Source: Trueperaceae bacterium
GTDB taxonomy: Bacteria; Deinococcota; Deinococci; Deinococcales; Trueperaceae
DNA length: 6,144 nucleotides
Assembly (NCBI GenBank): GCA_007130445.1
Contig: SLSM01000422.1
Coordinates: 1-6,144 of the forward strand
Reading direction: 5' to 3'
Shown here: one piece after another, positions 1-5,680 of the stretch
Numbering within the stretch: position 1 is the first letter of the stretch
How the letters are laid out: the number at the start of each line of letters is the position of its first letter
Made by a program: the position numbers and the translations under genes
The notes under the pieces: generated by a model
Database searches by the model: none
What the model saw: the letters and a program-made list of their open reading frames with translations, nothing else
What the model was told of the DNA's origin: nothing

Positions 1-1837
1 CCGGCTGGGCCCGCGCGCGCTCGAGCATCGCCACGGGACCGCGCTCGACCAGGTCTCCGAAGTCGATCACGATCGGGTCGGTCAGGGGGGCGAGGCTGTT
101 CGGAAGCGCCGCCACGGCTCCCGTGAGGGCGGCCGCCGCCGGAGGTGGGAGCGCGTTCGGGTCGATGGCCCGCAGCGCCTGGGTCAGCGTGCCGATGTCT
201 GCGATCACGCGGTCGGTGATGGGCGCGAACGACAGCCCGTCGAGGCCTCGCGTGGCGGTCTCGAGCGACGCTCGGACTCGGGCGAGCGGCTCGGTCACCG
301 CGCCGTCGCCCACGACGCCGATCACGCGCTCGACGGCGTCTTCGAGCGGCTCCGTCACGCCCGTCGGATCGAAGGTGCCGACGGCCTCACGGAGTGCCGC
401 GACCGCGCCTTCGAGCGCCGTCAGAATCGGGTCCAGGGCCGCATCGACCCGCGCGATCACCTCGTCGCGGACGCTGTCGATGGCCCGCTCGAGTCGGACT
501 CTCGCCTCCTCGACGTCGATGCTGTCGACCCGCCCCGCCACGGCGTCGCACGCGCCGCGCACGGCGAGCGCGAGGGCGGTGACGGCGTCGTCGAGCCCCT
601 CGGCGACCTCACGCGCGCGCTGCGCGGCGTCCTGCAGGGGTTCCACCAGCGCGGACACGTCGACGGCCGCGGCCACGGCCTCGAGCCACTCTCCGATGCC
701 GGCCAGCCAACGCTCCAACTCGGCGACGCCCGGTGCCGCGACGGCGGCGGGCAGGAGTGCGAGTGGTGAGCCTCCCGCGCCGAGCATGCCGATCGCGTGT
801 GCCACGGTCTCTTCGAGATCGTCGGGCGCCGCACGAACGCGTCGCGCGGCTTCGCTCGAGCCCGCCAGCGGTCCCGCCAGCAGCGTCGACCGAAGGGGCT
901 CGTACTGGTCCAAGAGCCGGTCGATGTCGGCCGCTGCCGCGCCGGCCGCGTCTGCGTCCGCTGCCGAGGCAGCGTCGGCCATGGCGCTCAGCGCCGCATG
1001 CAGCTCGCGCGCGATCGCGTCGAGGTCGCCCGTCGGAATCTCTGCGGCACGGGCCGCCAGGTCGGCCGCGACGTCGGCGATCGCGCCATCGGCCATGTCG
1101 CTCAGGTAGGCCGCAGCCTCGTGGATCGAGCCCGCCATGTGCTCACCGATCTCGGCCGGCGTCATGGACTCCCAGGCGAGGAGGGTCTCGATCGGGTCGC
1201 GCAGGTCGTCGACGACGGGGATGATCGCCGGGAGAAGCGGATGGTCACGATCCACGCCGACGCGCTCGTGCACCCACACGACCAGCCCGCGCAGGTCGAG
1301 GGGGTCGGGCAGCCCGTCGAGTGCGGCGTTCGCATCGTCGAGCACCGCCTGCGTCGCGGATGGTCCGGCCGGGCCGCTCGAAGCGCCACCCGGCGCAGTG
1401 CCGTCGCCGGTGGTCCCGGACGTGCCGCCCACGGAGTCGCCGCCGTTCGGCTGCCGACAGCGCACGTCGATCTGGGTCAGGGCGTGAAGTCGCTGAGCGA
1501 GGGCGAGCGCGGTCTCGAGTCGGGCCGTCGTGGCGCCGCCGAGATCGGCTCCGAGGGCCTCGATGCGCTCGAGCATCGGTGTCAGCAGGGCGGCGGGGTC
1601 GGGCGGCACCGCCGCGGCGACGGCCGCGAGGCGCGACGACACCTGCTCGAGCGCCGAGAGGTCCGGGAGCGGCAGCGCACCGAGCTCGGCGACGACGTCG
1701 GCCACCGCGCGTGGCGGTTGCGTGAACCCCTGCACGCGCGTTCGCAACTCGCCGAGGAGCTCGACCTGCTGAGCGATCTGTGCCTCGAGCGCGTTGCCCT
1801 CGAGGCTGGCATTCAGGCGGTCGATGACGGTGGGCAT
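1..1837 (-). CDS. Long alanine-rich helical protein, C-terminus beyond the left edge (candidate tape measure or baseplate/lumen protein)
   Basis: The frame is open for 612 codons from the ATG at 1837 to the left edge with no stop, so the protein exceeds 612 residues. It starts MPTVIDRLNASLEGNALEAQ. The N-terminal block (1-126) is amphipathic helix with periodic Leu/Val. Residues 131-160 are a Gly/Ser/Thr/Pro linker (GGTSGTTGDGTAPGGASSG). Residues 164-240 are a more mixed segment with VVWVHERVGVDRDHPLLPAIIPVVDDL and LLAWESMTPAEIGEHM. From about 241 to 612 it is almost entirely Ala/Leu/Val/Asp/Glu/Arg helix broken by short DP or EP turns. A clean 3-4 hydrophobic pattern runs through about 447-486, and the phrase [VT]EPL recurs at 398-401, 495-498 and 515-518. 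There are few Cys (C127, C430) and no membrane segment or signal peptide is evident. It lies directly after the gpN-like gene in the same operon. Long helical proteins in tail operons are usually length rulers, but a baseplate or lumen role is equally possible. Without the C-terminus the call stays open. Confidence 0.82.
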   Translation of the reverse strand, partial: MPTVIDRLNASLEGNALEAQIAQQVELLGELRTRVQGFTQPPRAVADVVAELGALPLPDLSALEQVSSRLAAVAAAVPPDPAALLTPMLERIEALGADLGGATTARLETALALAQRLHALTQIDVRCRQPNGGDSVGGTSGTTGDGTAPGGASSGPAGPSATQAVLDDANAALDGLPDPLDLRGLVVWVHERVGVDRDHPLLPAIIPVVDDLRDPIETLLAWESMTPAEIGEHMAGSIHEAAAYLSDMADGAIADVAADLAARAAEIPTGDLDAIARELHAALSAMADAASAADADAAGAAAADIDRLLDQYEPLRSTLLAGPLAGSSEAARRVRAAPDDLEETVAHAIGMLGAGGSPLALLPAAVAAPGVAELERWLAGIGEWLEAVAAAVDVSALVEPLQDAAQRAREVAEGLDDAVTALALAVRGACDAVAGRVDSIDVEEARVRLERAIDSVRDEVIARVDAALDPILTALEGAVAALREAVGTFDPTGVTEPLEDAVERVIGVVGDGAVTEPLARVRASLETATRGLDGLSFAPITDRVIADIGTLTQALRAIDPNALPPPAAAALTGAVAALPNSLAPLTDPIVIDFGDLVERGPVAMLERARAQP

Positions 1838-1839
1838 CG

Positions 1840-2439
1840 TCAGTCCTCGCCGCCGAACAGCTCGGCGAGCACGTCGCCGGCGTCGGCAAGTCCACTCATG
1901 GCCTCGCTGACACCGGCCAGGACGTCGCGAAGTGGCGGCGTCGGGTCGCGCAGCGCGGGGAGGCCGGCGATCGCGTCGAGCGCGTCGAGGCCCCCGGCGA
2001 TGGCGTCGACGAAGCCGCCGGCCCGCTCGAGCAGCCCGGCGTCGATGCCGTTCAGCATGTCGGCTGGCGGCGGCGGCGGGGGGCTCTCGGTGAGCACGAC
2101 GAGGTAGCGCATCTCGTCCGGTGCGGTGCCGGACTCGGCGAAGTGCAGGGTGTCGATGAGCACGAACTGGACGCCGGTCGCGGTCGTGATGTCGGCCACC
2201 CATGTGATCGCCTCGCCCGCCTGGAACTTGCTCCTGACGGTCTCGAAGAACGTGGTGCGGGCGTCCTCCCCGAACACGCTGCCTCGGATGGCGATGCGCG
2301 TGGGGCGGGAGTCCATGTCCTGGAACGCGGAGCCTCGTCGCCCCGGTACCTCGAACTCCGCGAAGTCGCGACGCTCCAGCGACTCGATCGCTGCGATGTT
2401 CGGGACCTCCCACTCGCCGAGCAGCGGCTTCACCCTCAT
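1840..2439 (-). CDS. Tail/baseplate protein with DNA-circularisation N-terminal (gpN-like) or gpU-like domain plus Ala-rich helical tail
   Basis: This 199-residue protein starts at an ATG overlapping the preceding stop (ATGA), preceded by GGGGTGG with a 7-base spacer. A longer reading from 2553 is possible, but it adds an arginine-rich 38-residue segment antisense-like in composition and overlaps the previous gene, so it is rejected. Residues 11-118 form a compact alpha/beta domain: VPNIAAIESLERRDFAEFEVPGR, then QDMDSRPTRIAIRGSVFGEDAR, FFETVRSKFQAGEAITWVADI, VQFVLIDTLHFAES and MRYLVVLTES. The order 'symmetrical strand - RIxIxG - helix - strand - VLIDxL - ES' is like the N-terminal domain of phage DNA-circularisation/Mu gpN proteins and P2 gpU, which sit at the tail hub or terminator. 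A run of six prolines (120-125) separates this from an Ala/Leu/Asp-rich helical tail (about 130-196) whose composition matches the next gene's product, suggesting the two bind each other. Family assignment is by pattern and gene order only. Confidence 0.8.
   Translation of the reverse strand: MRVKPLLGEWEVPNIAAIESLERRDFAEFEVPGRRGSAFQDMDSRPTRIAIRGSVFGEDARTTFFETVRSKFQAGEAITWVADITTATGVQFVLIDTLHFAESGTAPDEMRYLVVLTESPPPPPPADMLNGIDAGLLERAGGFVDAIAGGLDALDAIAGLPALRDPTPPLRDVLAGVSEAMSGLADAGDVLAELFGGED
1844..1848 (-). promoter_or_regulatory. Shine-Dalgarno (GAGGA) of the long helical gene
   Basis: The minus strand reads GAGGA-CTGACG-ATG with a 6-base spacer. The motif lies in the last codons of the preceding gene, whose TGA (1842-1840) ends 2 bases before the ATG at 1837. 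It supports that ATG as the start. Confidence 0.65.
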
Positions 2440-3518
2440 GTCGTGTCCACCCCACGCCGGACGAGATCGTCGACGAGCGCGCGACGGACGGCGGCCACGG
2501 TCGCGTCGGGCTCCCCGCCGTCGGCCGCGCGCGCGAACGGATCGAGCATCCACGCGTCGGCGGGCGACGGGATGGCCGGGGCGACCTGTCGTGTCGCCGC
2601 GCTCGGCAGCGCGTCAGGCTCACCGCGGCCCGTCACGACGGGAGGTCCGTCGTCGCGCCCGCTGCCCGGTGCCTGCGGCACGGGCTGGGCGCGGTCCACG
2701 CGCGGGCCGACGGGGACGACGCCCGGTGTACGGCGCCCCCTGTCGAGCTCGTCGAGGAGCAGCGCGAGCCGTGCGAAACCGCTGCCGGCCAGGGTGGGGT
2801 CCGATGGCGCCATGTCGCGCGCGACCGCCACCGTCTCGGGCGGCGGCCCGGAGCCGGTGCCCACGACGTCGGCGATCGCGTGCGCCGGGGGCGGCTCGGC
2901 GTGGCGTGACGCCTCGCGGTGGAGCGGCGATGCGGACCACCCGAGATCGTGACGAGGATCGCCCGGCGTCTCCGGTCGCCGTGGCGGGAGACCGGCCGCC
3001 GCGCTCGCCCTCGCGACCCCGCGCGTCTGCGCACCGGGCGGGACCGGCGGCCGGTCGGCCGGTCGCTTCGCTGCCGTAGCGGGCGAAGCGGGCAGGACCG
3101 GATAGTCCGCGCGGCCCGGTGCCGGCTCGGCGGGTATGGCCGGCCGCCTCGGGCGAGGGCCTTCGGCTGGCGCAGCCGCGGGCCCTGGGCGTCCGGCTGT
3201 CGTGGCGCCCGCGCGCGCTCGGGCGGGCTCGTGCCGGGCGCCCGCGAACGGTGGTGCGTCACCGTGCCCGCGCTCGATGCGCCGAGATGGCGCGACGAAC
3301 TCCGCGCCCTCCTGGCGGACCGCGGTGGCCGCCGCCCGTGGCATCGCGTCGAACGGGGAGGCGAGCAGGTTTGTGAGGTCCGGCTCGAGGTTCGCGAGCG
3401 ACCGCTCCGCCTCCGTCAGCCGAAGCATGGGAGCCGGCGCCTCGGCGAGCCGGCGCGCGAGCCGGCGGGCGGGATCGACGAGCCGCGCCCATGCTGCGTG
3501 GTCGGGCGGCCGTGTCAC
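2436..3518 (-). CDS. Proline/arginine/alanine-rich, largely disordered protein of the tail module (unknown function)
   Basis: No family is recognised for this 360-residue protein. Its frame is supported by coupled junctions at both ends (GTGA at its start, ATGA at its stop) and by sitting between two recognisable tail genes. It has three parts. The N-terminal segment (8-55) is helical and amphipathic (WARLVDPARRLARRLAE, LTEAERSLANLEPDLTNLL). The long middle (about 70-240 and 262-320) is low-complexity, rich in Pro, Arg, Ala and Gly (PGPAAAPAEGPRPRRP, RPADRPPVPPG) and predicted disordered. It is interrupted by one short helix, FARLALLLDELDRG (248-261). The C-terminus (337-357) is a charged helix, ATVAAVRRALVDDLVRRGVD. 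Two folded ends joined by a long flexible linker suggest a tether, adaptor or scaffold between particle parts. In Mu-like order this slot belongs to the tape measure protein, but the composition does not fit one. It could also be a fast-evolving loading factor or a cargo-related protein. Confidence 0.78.
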   Translation of the reverse strand: MTRPPDHAAWARLVDPARRLARRLAEAPAPMLRLTEAERSLANLEPDLTNLLASPFDAMPRAAATAVRQEGAEFVAPSRRIERGHGDAPPFAGARHEPARARAGATTAGRPGPAAAPAEGPRPRRPAIPAEPAPGRADYPVLPASPATAAKRPADRPPVPPGAQTRGVARASAAAGLPPRRPETPGDPRHDLGWSASPLHREASRHAEPPPAHAIADVVGTGSGPPPETVAVARDMAPSDPTLAGSGFARLALLLDELDRGRRTPGVVPVGPRVDRAQPVPQAPGSGRDDGPPVVTGRGEPDALPSAATRQVAPAIPSPADAWMLDPFARAADGGEPDATVAAVRRALVDDLVRRGVDTT

Positions 3519-3997
3519 GCCGGTGCCTCGTTCCGCAGCATCTGCAGGTGGACGAGGATCTGGCCGAGCGTCAGCTCGGCCACCTGCGGCGGCGTCCAGC
3601 CGAACTCGCGGGCCAGCACGTGCGCCGCGTTCGCGAGCGGCGTTTCGGCGGCGTCGCGGAGCGCGCCCTCGGTCGTGTCGATGCCGCTGATCCGGTTGAC
3701 CTCGCCCAACAGGAACCCGACCAGGCCGACGGGCAGGCCCGCGACCTGGATCACGGTCAGCTCCGGCTCGACGAGCGCCAACTGGACCATCAGCGTCGCG
3801 ACGAGCGCGTCGTGCTCCTTCGCGGCGCGCATCGCGCGCTGCAGATCGGCGATGGTGAGCGGCCGCAGGCGCACGGCGGCGAGCGAACCGTCGCGGACCG
3901 TCCCGTCGGACGAGCCGTTGCGCTGCAGAAAACGATCCGGCACGCTCACCTCGTACGTGAGGAGGCTCCCTGCCAGCAGCTCCTCGGCGGACAGCAT
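3515..3997 (-). CDS. Small tail protein in the tail-assembly-chaperone position
   Basis: This 160-residue protein starts with MLSAEELLAGSLLTYEVSVP at an ATG sharing one base with the tube stop. After an N-terminal beta-like segment (TYEVSVPDRFLQ) it has VRLRPLTIADLQRAMRAAKEHDALVATLMVQLAL (43-75). That resembles the 'R-P-L-T-I-x-D' entry and following helix common in tail assembly chaperones and in gp41/gp14-like proteins placed after the tube. A hydrophobic helix (VAGLPVGLVGFLLGEVNRISGI, 85-106) follows. The C-terminal EFGWTPPQVAELTLGQILVHLQML (131-154) is a FGW-x-P-x-x-[VI] helix-turn of a kind I associate with small tail and injection-system proteins. In phages these proteins coat the tape measure and help assemble the tail tip. 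The role is inferred from position and general pattern. No frameshifted second product is evident. The stop overlaps the next start as GTGA. Confidence 0.78.
   Translation of the reverse strand: MLSAEELLAGSLLTYEVSVPDRFLQRNGSSDGTVRDGSLAAVRLRPLTIADLQRAMRAAKEHDALVATLMVQLALVEPELTVIQVAGLPVGLVGFLLGEVNRISGIDTTEGALRDAAETPLANAAHVLAREFGWTPPQVAELTLGQILVHLQMLRNEAPA
3526..3529 (-). promoter_or_regulatory. Short Shine-Dalgarno (GAGG) deciding the GTG start of the Pro-rich gene
   Basis: The minus strand reads GAGG-CACCGGC-GTG with a 7-base spacer. The GTG shares bases with the TGA of the preceding gene (GTGA), the classic coupled junction, which supports the non-ATG start at 3518. Confidence 0.6.
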
Positions 3998-4491
3998 CAG
4001 GCCTCGTCGGTGACGGTTGCGTAGAGCGCTTGGAAGGAGACGGACTCCGCCACGAAGTCGTCTTCGGGCATGGCGTACGTCCACGACGCGAGTTTGACGT
4101 CGTGGAGCGTCAGTGCGTTGCGCACGCCCGGTTGCGCCGCGTTCTCGACCTGCAGGGTGACGTTGAACGACGGCTGCGGCCAGCTCTGGCCGGGCCTGCC
4201 GTCGGCGGCCTCGCCGAGCAGCAGGCGCAGCATCGCCCCGTTGATCATGGCGCGGCCGATCGTGCCTCGGATGCTGACGTTGCCCGGGCGCAGCTCGGTC
4301 GCGTAGCGTTGGCCGATCTCGTGGAACGCCCTGATGTCGGACACGATCTCGACGCGCACGTCCTGCACCCGCCCGACCGCGATCATCTCGAAGGCCGAGA
4401 TGACCGACTGTGCCGCCTCTCCCTCGTGACCCTGGGTCGCCGACACGGTGATGGAGCCGTCGGCCCCCGTGTACACCTGCGTGTTCGCCAT
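3997..4491 (-). CDS. Tail tube protein
   Basis: This 164-residue protein starts 9 bases after the sheath stop, the usual place and size for an inner tube subunit (T4 gp19 and its relatives are similar in length). Tube subunits stack as hexameric rings inside the sheath and form the channel. The sequence alternates strands and short turns as expected for the tube beta-barrel: TQVYTGADGSITVS (4-17), VGRVQDVRVEIV (39-50), YATELRPGNVSIRGTIGR (63-80), FNVTLQVEN (109-117), VKLASWTYAMPEDDFVAESVSFQALYA (132-158). A helix, AMINGAMLRLLLGE (81-94), follows the central strands, as in tube proteins. The phrase RPGNVSIRGTIGRAMINGA is the part I regard as most family-like. Assignment rests on synteny plus this fold pattern; the exact Pfam family is not certain. 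Its TGA stop overlaps the next start as TGATG. Confidence 0.86.
   Translation of the reverse strand: MANTQVYTGADGSITVSATQGHEGEAAQSVISAFEMIAVGRVQDVRVEIVSDIRAFHEIGQRYATELRPGNVSIRGTIGRAMINGAMLRLLLGEAADGRPGQSWPQPSFNVTLQVENAAQPGVRNALTLHDVKLASWTYAMPEDDFVAESVSFQALYATVTDEA
4002..4005 (-). promoter_or_regulatory. Short Shine-Dalgarno (GAGG) of the chaperone-position gene
   Basis: The minus strand reads GAGG-CCTG-ATG within the last codons of the tube gene. With the TGATG stop/start overlap this supports the ATG at 3997 rather than an upstream in-frame ATG at 4084, which would overlap the tube gene by 88 bases and add a basic, low-complexity 29-residue extension. Confidence 0.6.
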
Positions 4492-4495
4492 GATT

Positions 4496-4502
4496 CCCTC
4501 CT
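4496..4502 (-). promoter_or_regulatory. Shine-Dalgarno site of the tube gene, overlapping the sheath stop codon
   Basis: The minus strand reads TAGGAGGG-AATC-ATG, where TAG (4503-4501) is the sheath stop and AGGAGGG is a near-perfect anti-SD match with a 4-base spacer before the tube ATG at 4491. Ribosomes finishing the sheath would sit over the tube initiation site, which favours coupled high-level synthesis of the two major structural proteins. Confidence 0.8.
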
Positions 4503-5625
4503 ACTCCAGGACCAGCGTCACGACGACGTAGTCGATGCTGAACGTCGGGCGCAGGAGTGCGGTGACCACCGCTCGGCCACTGATTTCGTCTTGCCGGGTG
4601 GCGGTGACGTCGAGCGTGTAGTGCGTGAGTGCCTCGTCCACCAGCATCGTGGTCAGGAACCCGTCGATCGCGCCGTGCAGTGCCTTGCGGACACGCTGAT
4701 TGTTGAGTCGACCGATGAACGGGTCCGCGGCCTGGCGGATGCCCGCCTTGGCGAGATCGGTGATGCGGCGCGTCGTGATCTGGCTGAACGGACCGCCCTT
4801 CTCGTCGGTGGTGAGGCCACGAACGACGCGGACGCCGCGACGCTGCTCGAGGACCGCCACGCGCGCATCGAGGAGCTTCACCACGTCTCCGTAGGGGAAA
4901 CGCTGCGCCAGTTTGGTGACGCCGGGCAGGACCTTGTTCGTCGGGCTCGACTGGGGCGCGAGCGTCGAGAGGAGGCCGGCGAACGCCGCCGCGGTGTACG
5001 TGCCAGCGAGCGTGACCTCCTTCTTGATGCTGGCGTCGTAGGCGACGATCCCCGGTGCGGTCATCACGATCCGATCGTTGGTACCGACCTGGCTCGCGAT
5101 GGCGTCCGCAGCGCCGGCGTCGGATCCGATCACGGCGATCATGTCGTGGCCGGCCTTCGCAGCCGTCGCCACGATGGCAGGGAGGACGGCCAGAGCCTGC
5201 TCTGTCGACAGTTCGGGCGCGATGAGGATGTTGACGTCGTCCTTGACCAGCTCCTCGAACGCAGCCGTGTAGACGTCCGGCCCGGACTCCGGCTGCACCG
5301 CGCGTGCGTAGACGATGCGGGCGCCGTTGCGGTAGGCCAGCTCCAGGCTACGGGTCAGCTGACCGCCGTCCTCGGCCAACGCACCGTACGACCCGAACGT
5401 CTTGCGTGCGGAGGCGTAGTCGGATACGAGGTGGGTGCCACGAAAGTCGGGCTTTTCGACGTTGGGATCGTCCGGATCGTCCGGATCTTCGGGCGGCTCG
5501 TTCGCCGTCCCGACGATGCCGATGTTCCCCGTCGAGACTCCGCCGACGCTGATGAGCCCTTCGGCCCGGACCCGGATGTAGGTACCTGGAACGACGAGTG
5601 GACTTGGAAAGGCGCTCTCCGACAT
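4501..5625 (-). CDS. Contractile tail sheath protein (phage-tail-like / contractile injection system)
   Basis: This 374-residue protein is the main diagnostic gene of the window. Sheath subunits polymerise in helical rings around the inner tube and contract to drive it through a target envelope. The N-terminus has the sheath opening PGTYIRVRAEGL (13-24) followed by GGVSTGNIGIVGTA (28-41). Residues 62-110 (from GTHLVSDYASARKTFGSYG to YRNGARIVYARAV) match the conserved N-terminal sheath domain. A Rossmann-like middle region runs about 119-245 (VNILIAPELS, DMIAVIGSDAGAADAI, DRIVMTAPGIV). The C-terminal domain, about 258-374, has the hallmarks GVRVVRGLTT, FSQITTRRITDLAKAGIR, FIGRLNNQRVRKALHGAIDGFL and the closing IDYVVVTLVLE beta strands that link neighbouring subunits. 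The length is at the short end for sheaths, with no large inserted domain. An acidic DPDDPDDPN stretch sits at 48-56. The start is fixed by a strong SD. The TAG stop lies inside the SD of the tube gene. Family assignment is from recognised motifs, not a search. Confidence 0.93.
   Translation of the reverse strand: MSESAFPSPLVVPGTYIRVRAEGLISVGGVSTGNIGIVGTANEPPEDPDDPDDPNVEKPDFRGTHLVSDYASARKTFGSYGALAEDGGQLTRSLELAYRNGARIVYARAVQPESGPDVYTAAFEELVKDDVNILIAPELSTEQALAVLPAIVATAAKAGHDMIAVIGSDAGAADAIASQVGTNDRIVMTAPGIVAYDASIKKEVTLAGTYTAAAFAGLLSTLAPQSSPTNKVLPGVTKLAQRFPYGDVVKLLDARVAVLEQRRGVRVVRGLTTDEKGGPFSQITTRRITDLAKAGIRQAADPFIGRLNNQRVRKALHGAIDGFLTTMLVDEALTHYTLDVTATRQDEISGRAVVTALLRPTFSIDYVVVTLVLE
5465..5487 (-). 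repeat. 9-bp tandem repeat inside the sheath gene (acidic DPD repeat)
   Basis: The unit ggatcgtcc (plus strand) occurs twice in full at 5465-5473 and 5474-5482 and then partly (ggatc) at 5483-5487. The period is a multiple of three, so the reading frame is kept. On the minus strand it encodes the DPDDPDDP stretch at about residues 48-55 of the sheath. It follows the GNIGIVGTA strand and so probably lies in an exposed loop of the N-terminal domain. Copy-number change would lengthen or shorten the loop by three residues. Confidence 0.8.
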
Positions 5626-5680
5626 GGTGCCTCCCTACCTGGGCGTGCTCGCCCGCACCGGATCGCCCCGGGCGGAGTGC
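5626..5680 (-). other. Intergenic gap upstream of the tail sheath gene
   Basis: This is the only gap longer than 10 bases between genes in the window. It carries the sheath ribosome binding site next to the sheath start. Slightly upstream is a small GC hairpin (gggcg-tgct-cgccc on the plus strand, 5641-5654) with a 5-bp stem and 4-base loop. No T-run follows the hairpin in the direction of transcription, so it does not look like an intrinsic terminator. No convincing -35/-10 pair was seen. Whether the sheath operon has its own promoter here or is read through from the upstream gene cannot be decided from the sequence. Confidence 0.6.
5630..5640 (-). promoter_or_regulatory. Strong Shine-Dalgarno site of the sheath gene
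   Basis: On the minus strand the bases before the ATG at 5625 read AGGTAGGGAGG-CACC-ATG, a long purine-rich anti-SD match with a 4-base spacer from the GGAGG core. It fixes the start at 5625 and is one of the two strongest binding sites in the window, in keeping with a protein needed in many copies. Confidence 0.75.

Larger units (their letters stand above)
1..5625 (-). other. Contractile tail structural operon (sheath to long helical gene)
   Basis: Six genes on one strand are packed with junctions of +9 (sheath/tube), TGATG, GTGA, ATGA and +2 bases. No room for internal promoters or terminators is left between them. The sheath-tube-chaperone-...-gpN-like order follows the general plan of Mu-type contractile tails. 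The operon continues beyond the left edge, where hub, spike and baseplate wedge genes would be expected. Confidence 0.8.

Noticed and set aside
797..2107. Plus-strand open frame (436 codons) opposite the long helical gene and the gpN-like gene.
   Set aside because: No recognisable domain, Arg/Gly-rich low-complexity product, and it crosses a supported minus-strand gene junction. The same holds for the plus-strand frame at 123-1109, which is Ser/Ala/Arg-rich antisense noise.
2633..3262. Alternative minus-strand frame inside the Pro-rich gene.
   Set aside because: It lacks coupled junctions with the neighbours. The 2436-3518 frame has overlaps at both ends and helical ends with balanced charge, while this frame is uniformly Arg/Pro-rich.
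3515..3530. Possible programmed -1 frameshift joining the chaperone-position gene to the following gene, as seen in some phage tail chaperones.
   Set aside because: The next gene is in the -1 frame, but no slippery heptamer (A/T-rich XXXYYYZ) is visible near the junction, and the GTG start with its own GAGG site explains expression.
2919..4013. Plus-strand open frame opposite the Pro-rich and chaperone-position genes.
   Set aside because: Arg/Ser/Pro-rich shadow product with no ribosome binding site logic. The opposite strand shows coupled GTGA and TGATG junctions in this region.
5641..5654. Small GC hairpin (gggcg-tgct-cgccc) upstream of the sheath gene as an intrinsic terminator.
   Set aside because: The stem is only 5 bp and no T-run follows in the direction of transcription. 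Short GC stems are frequent by chance at this base composition.
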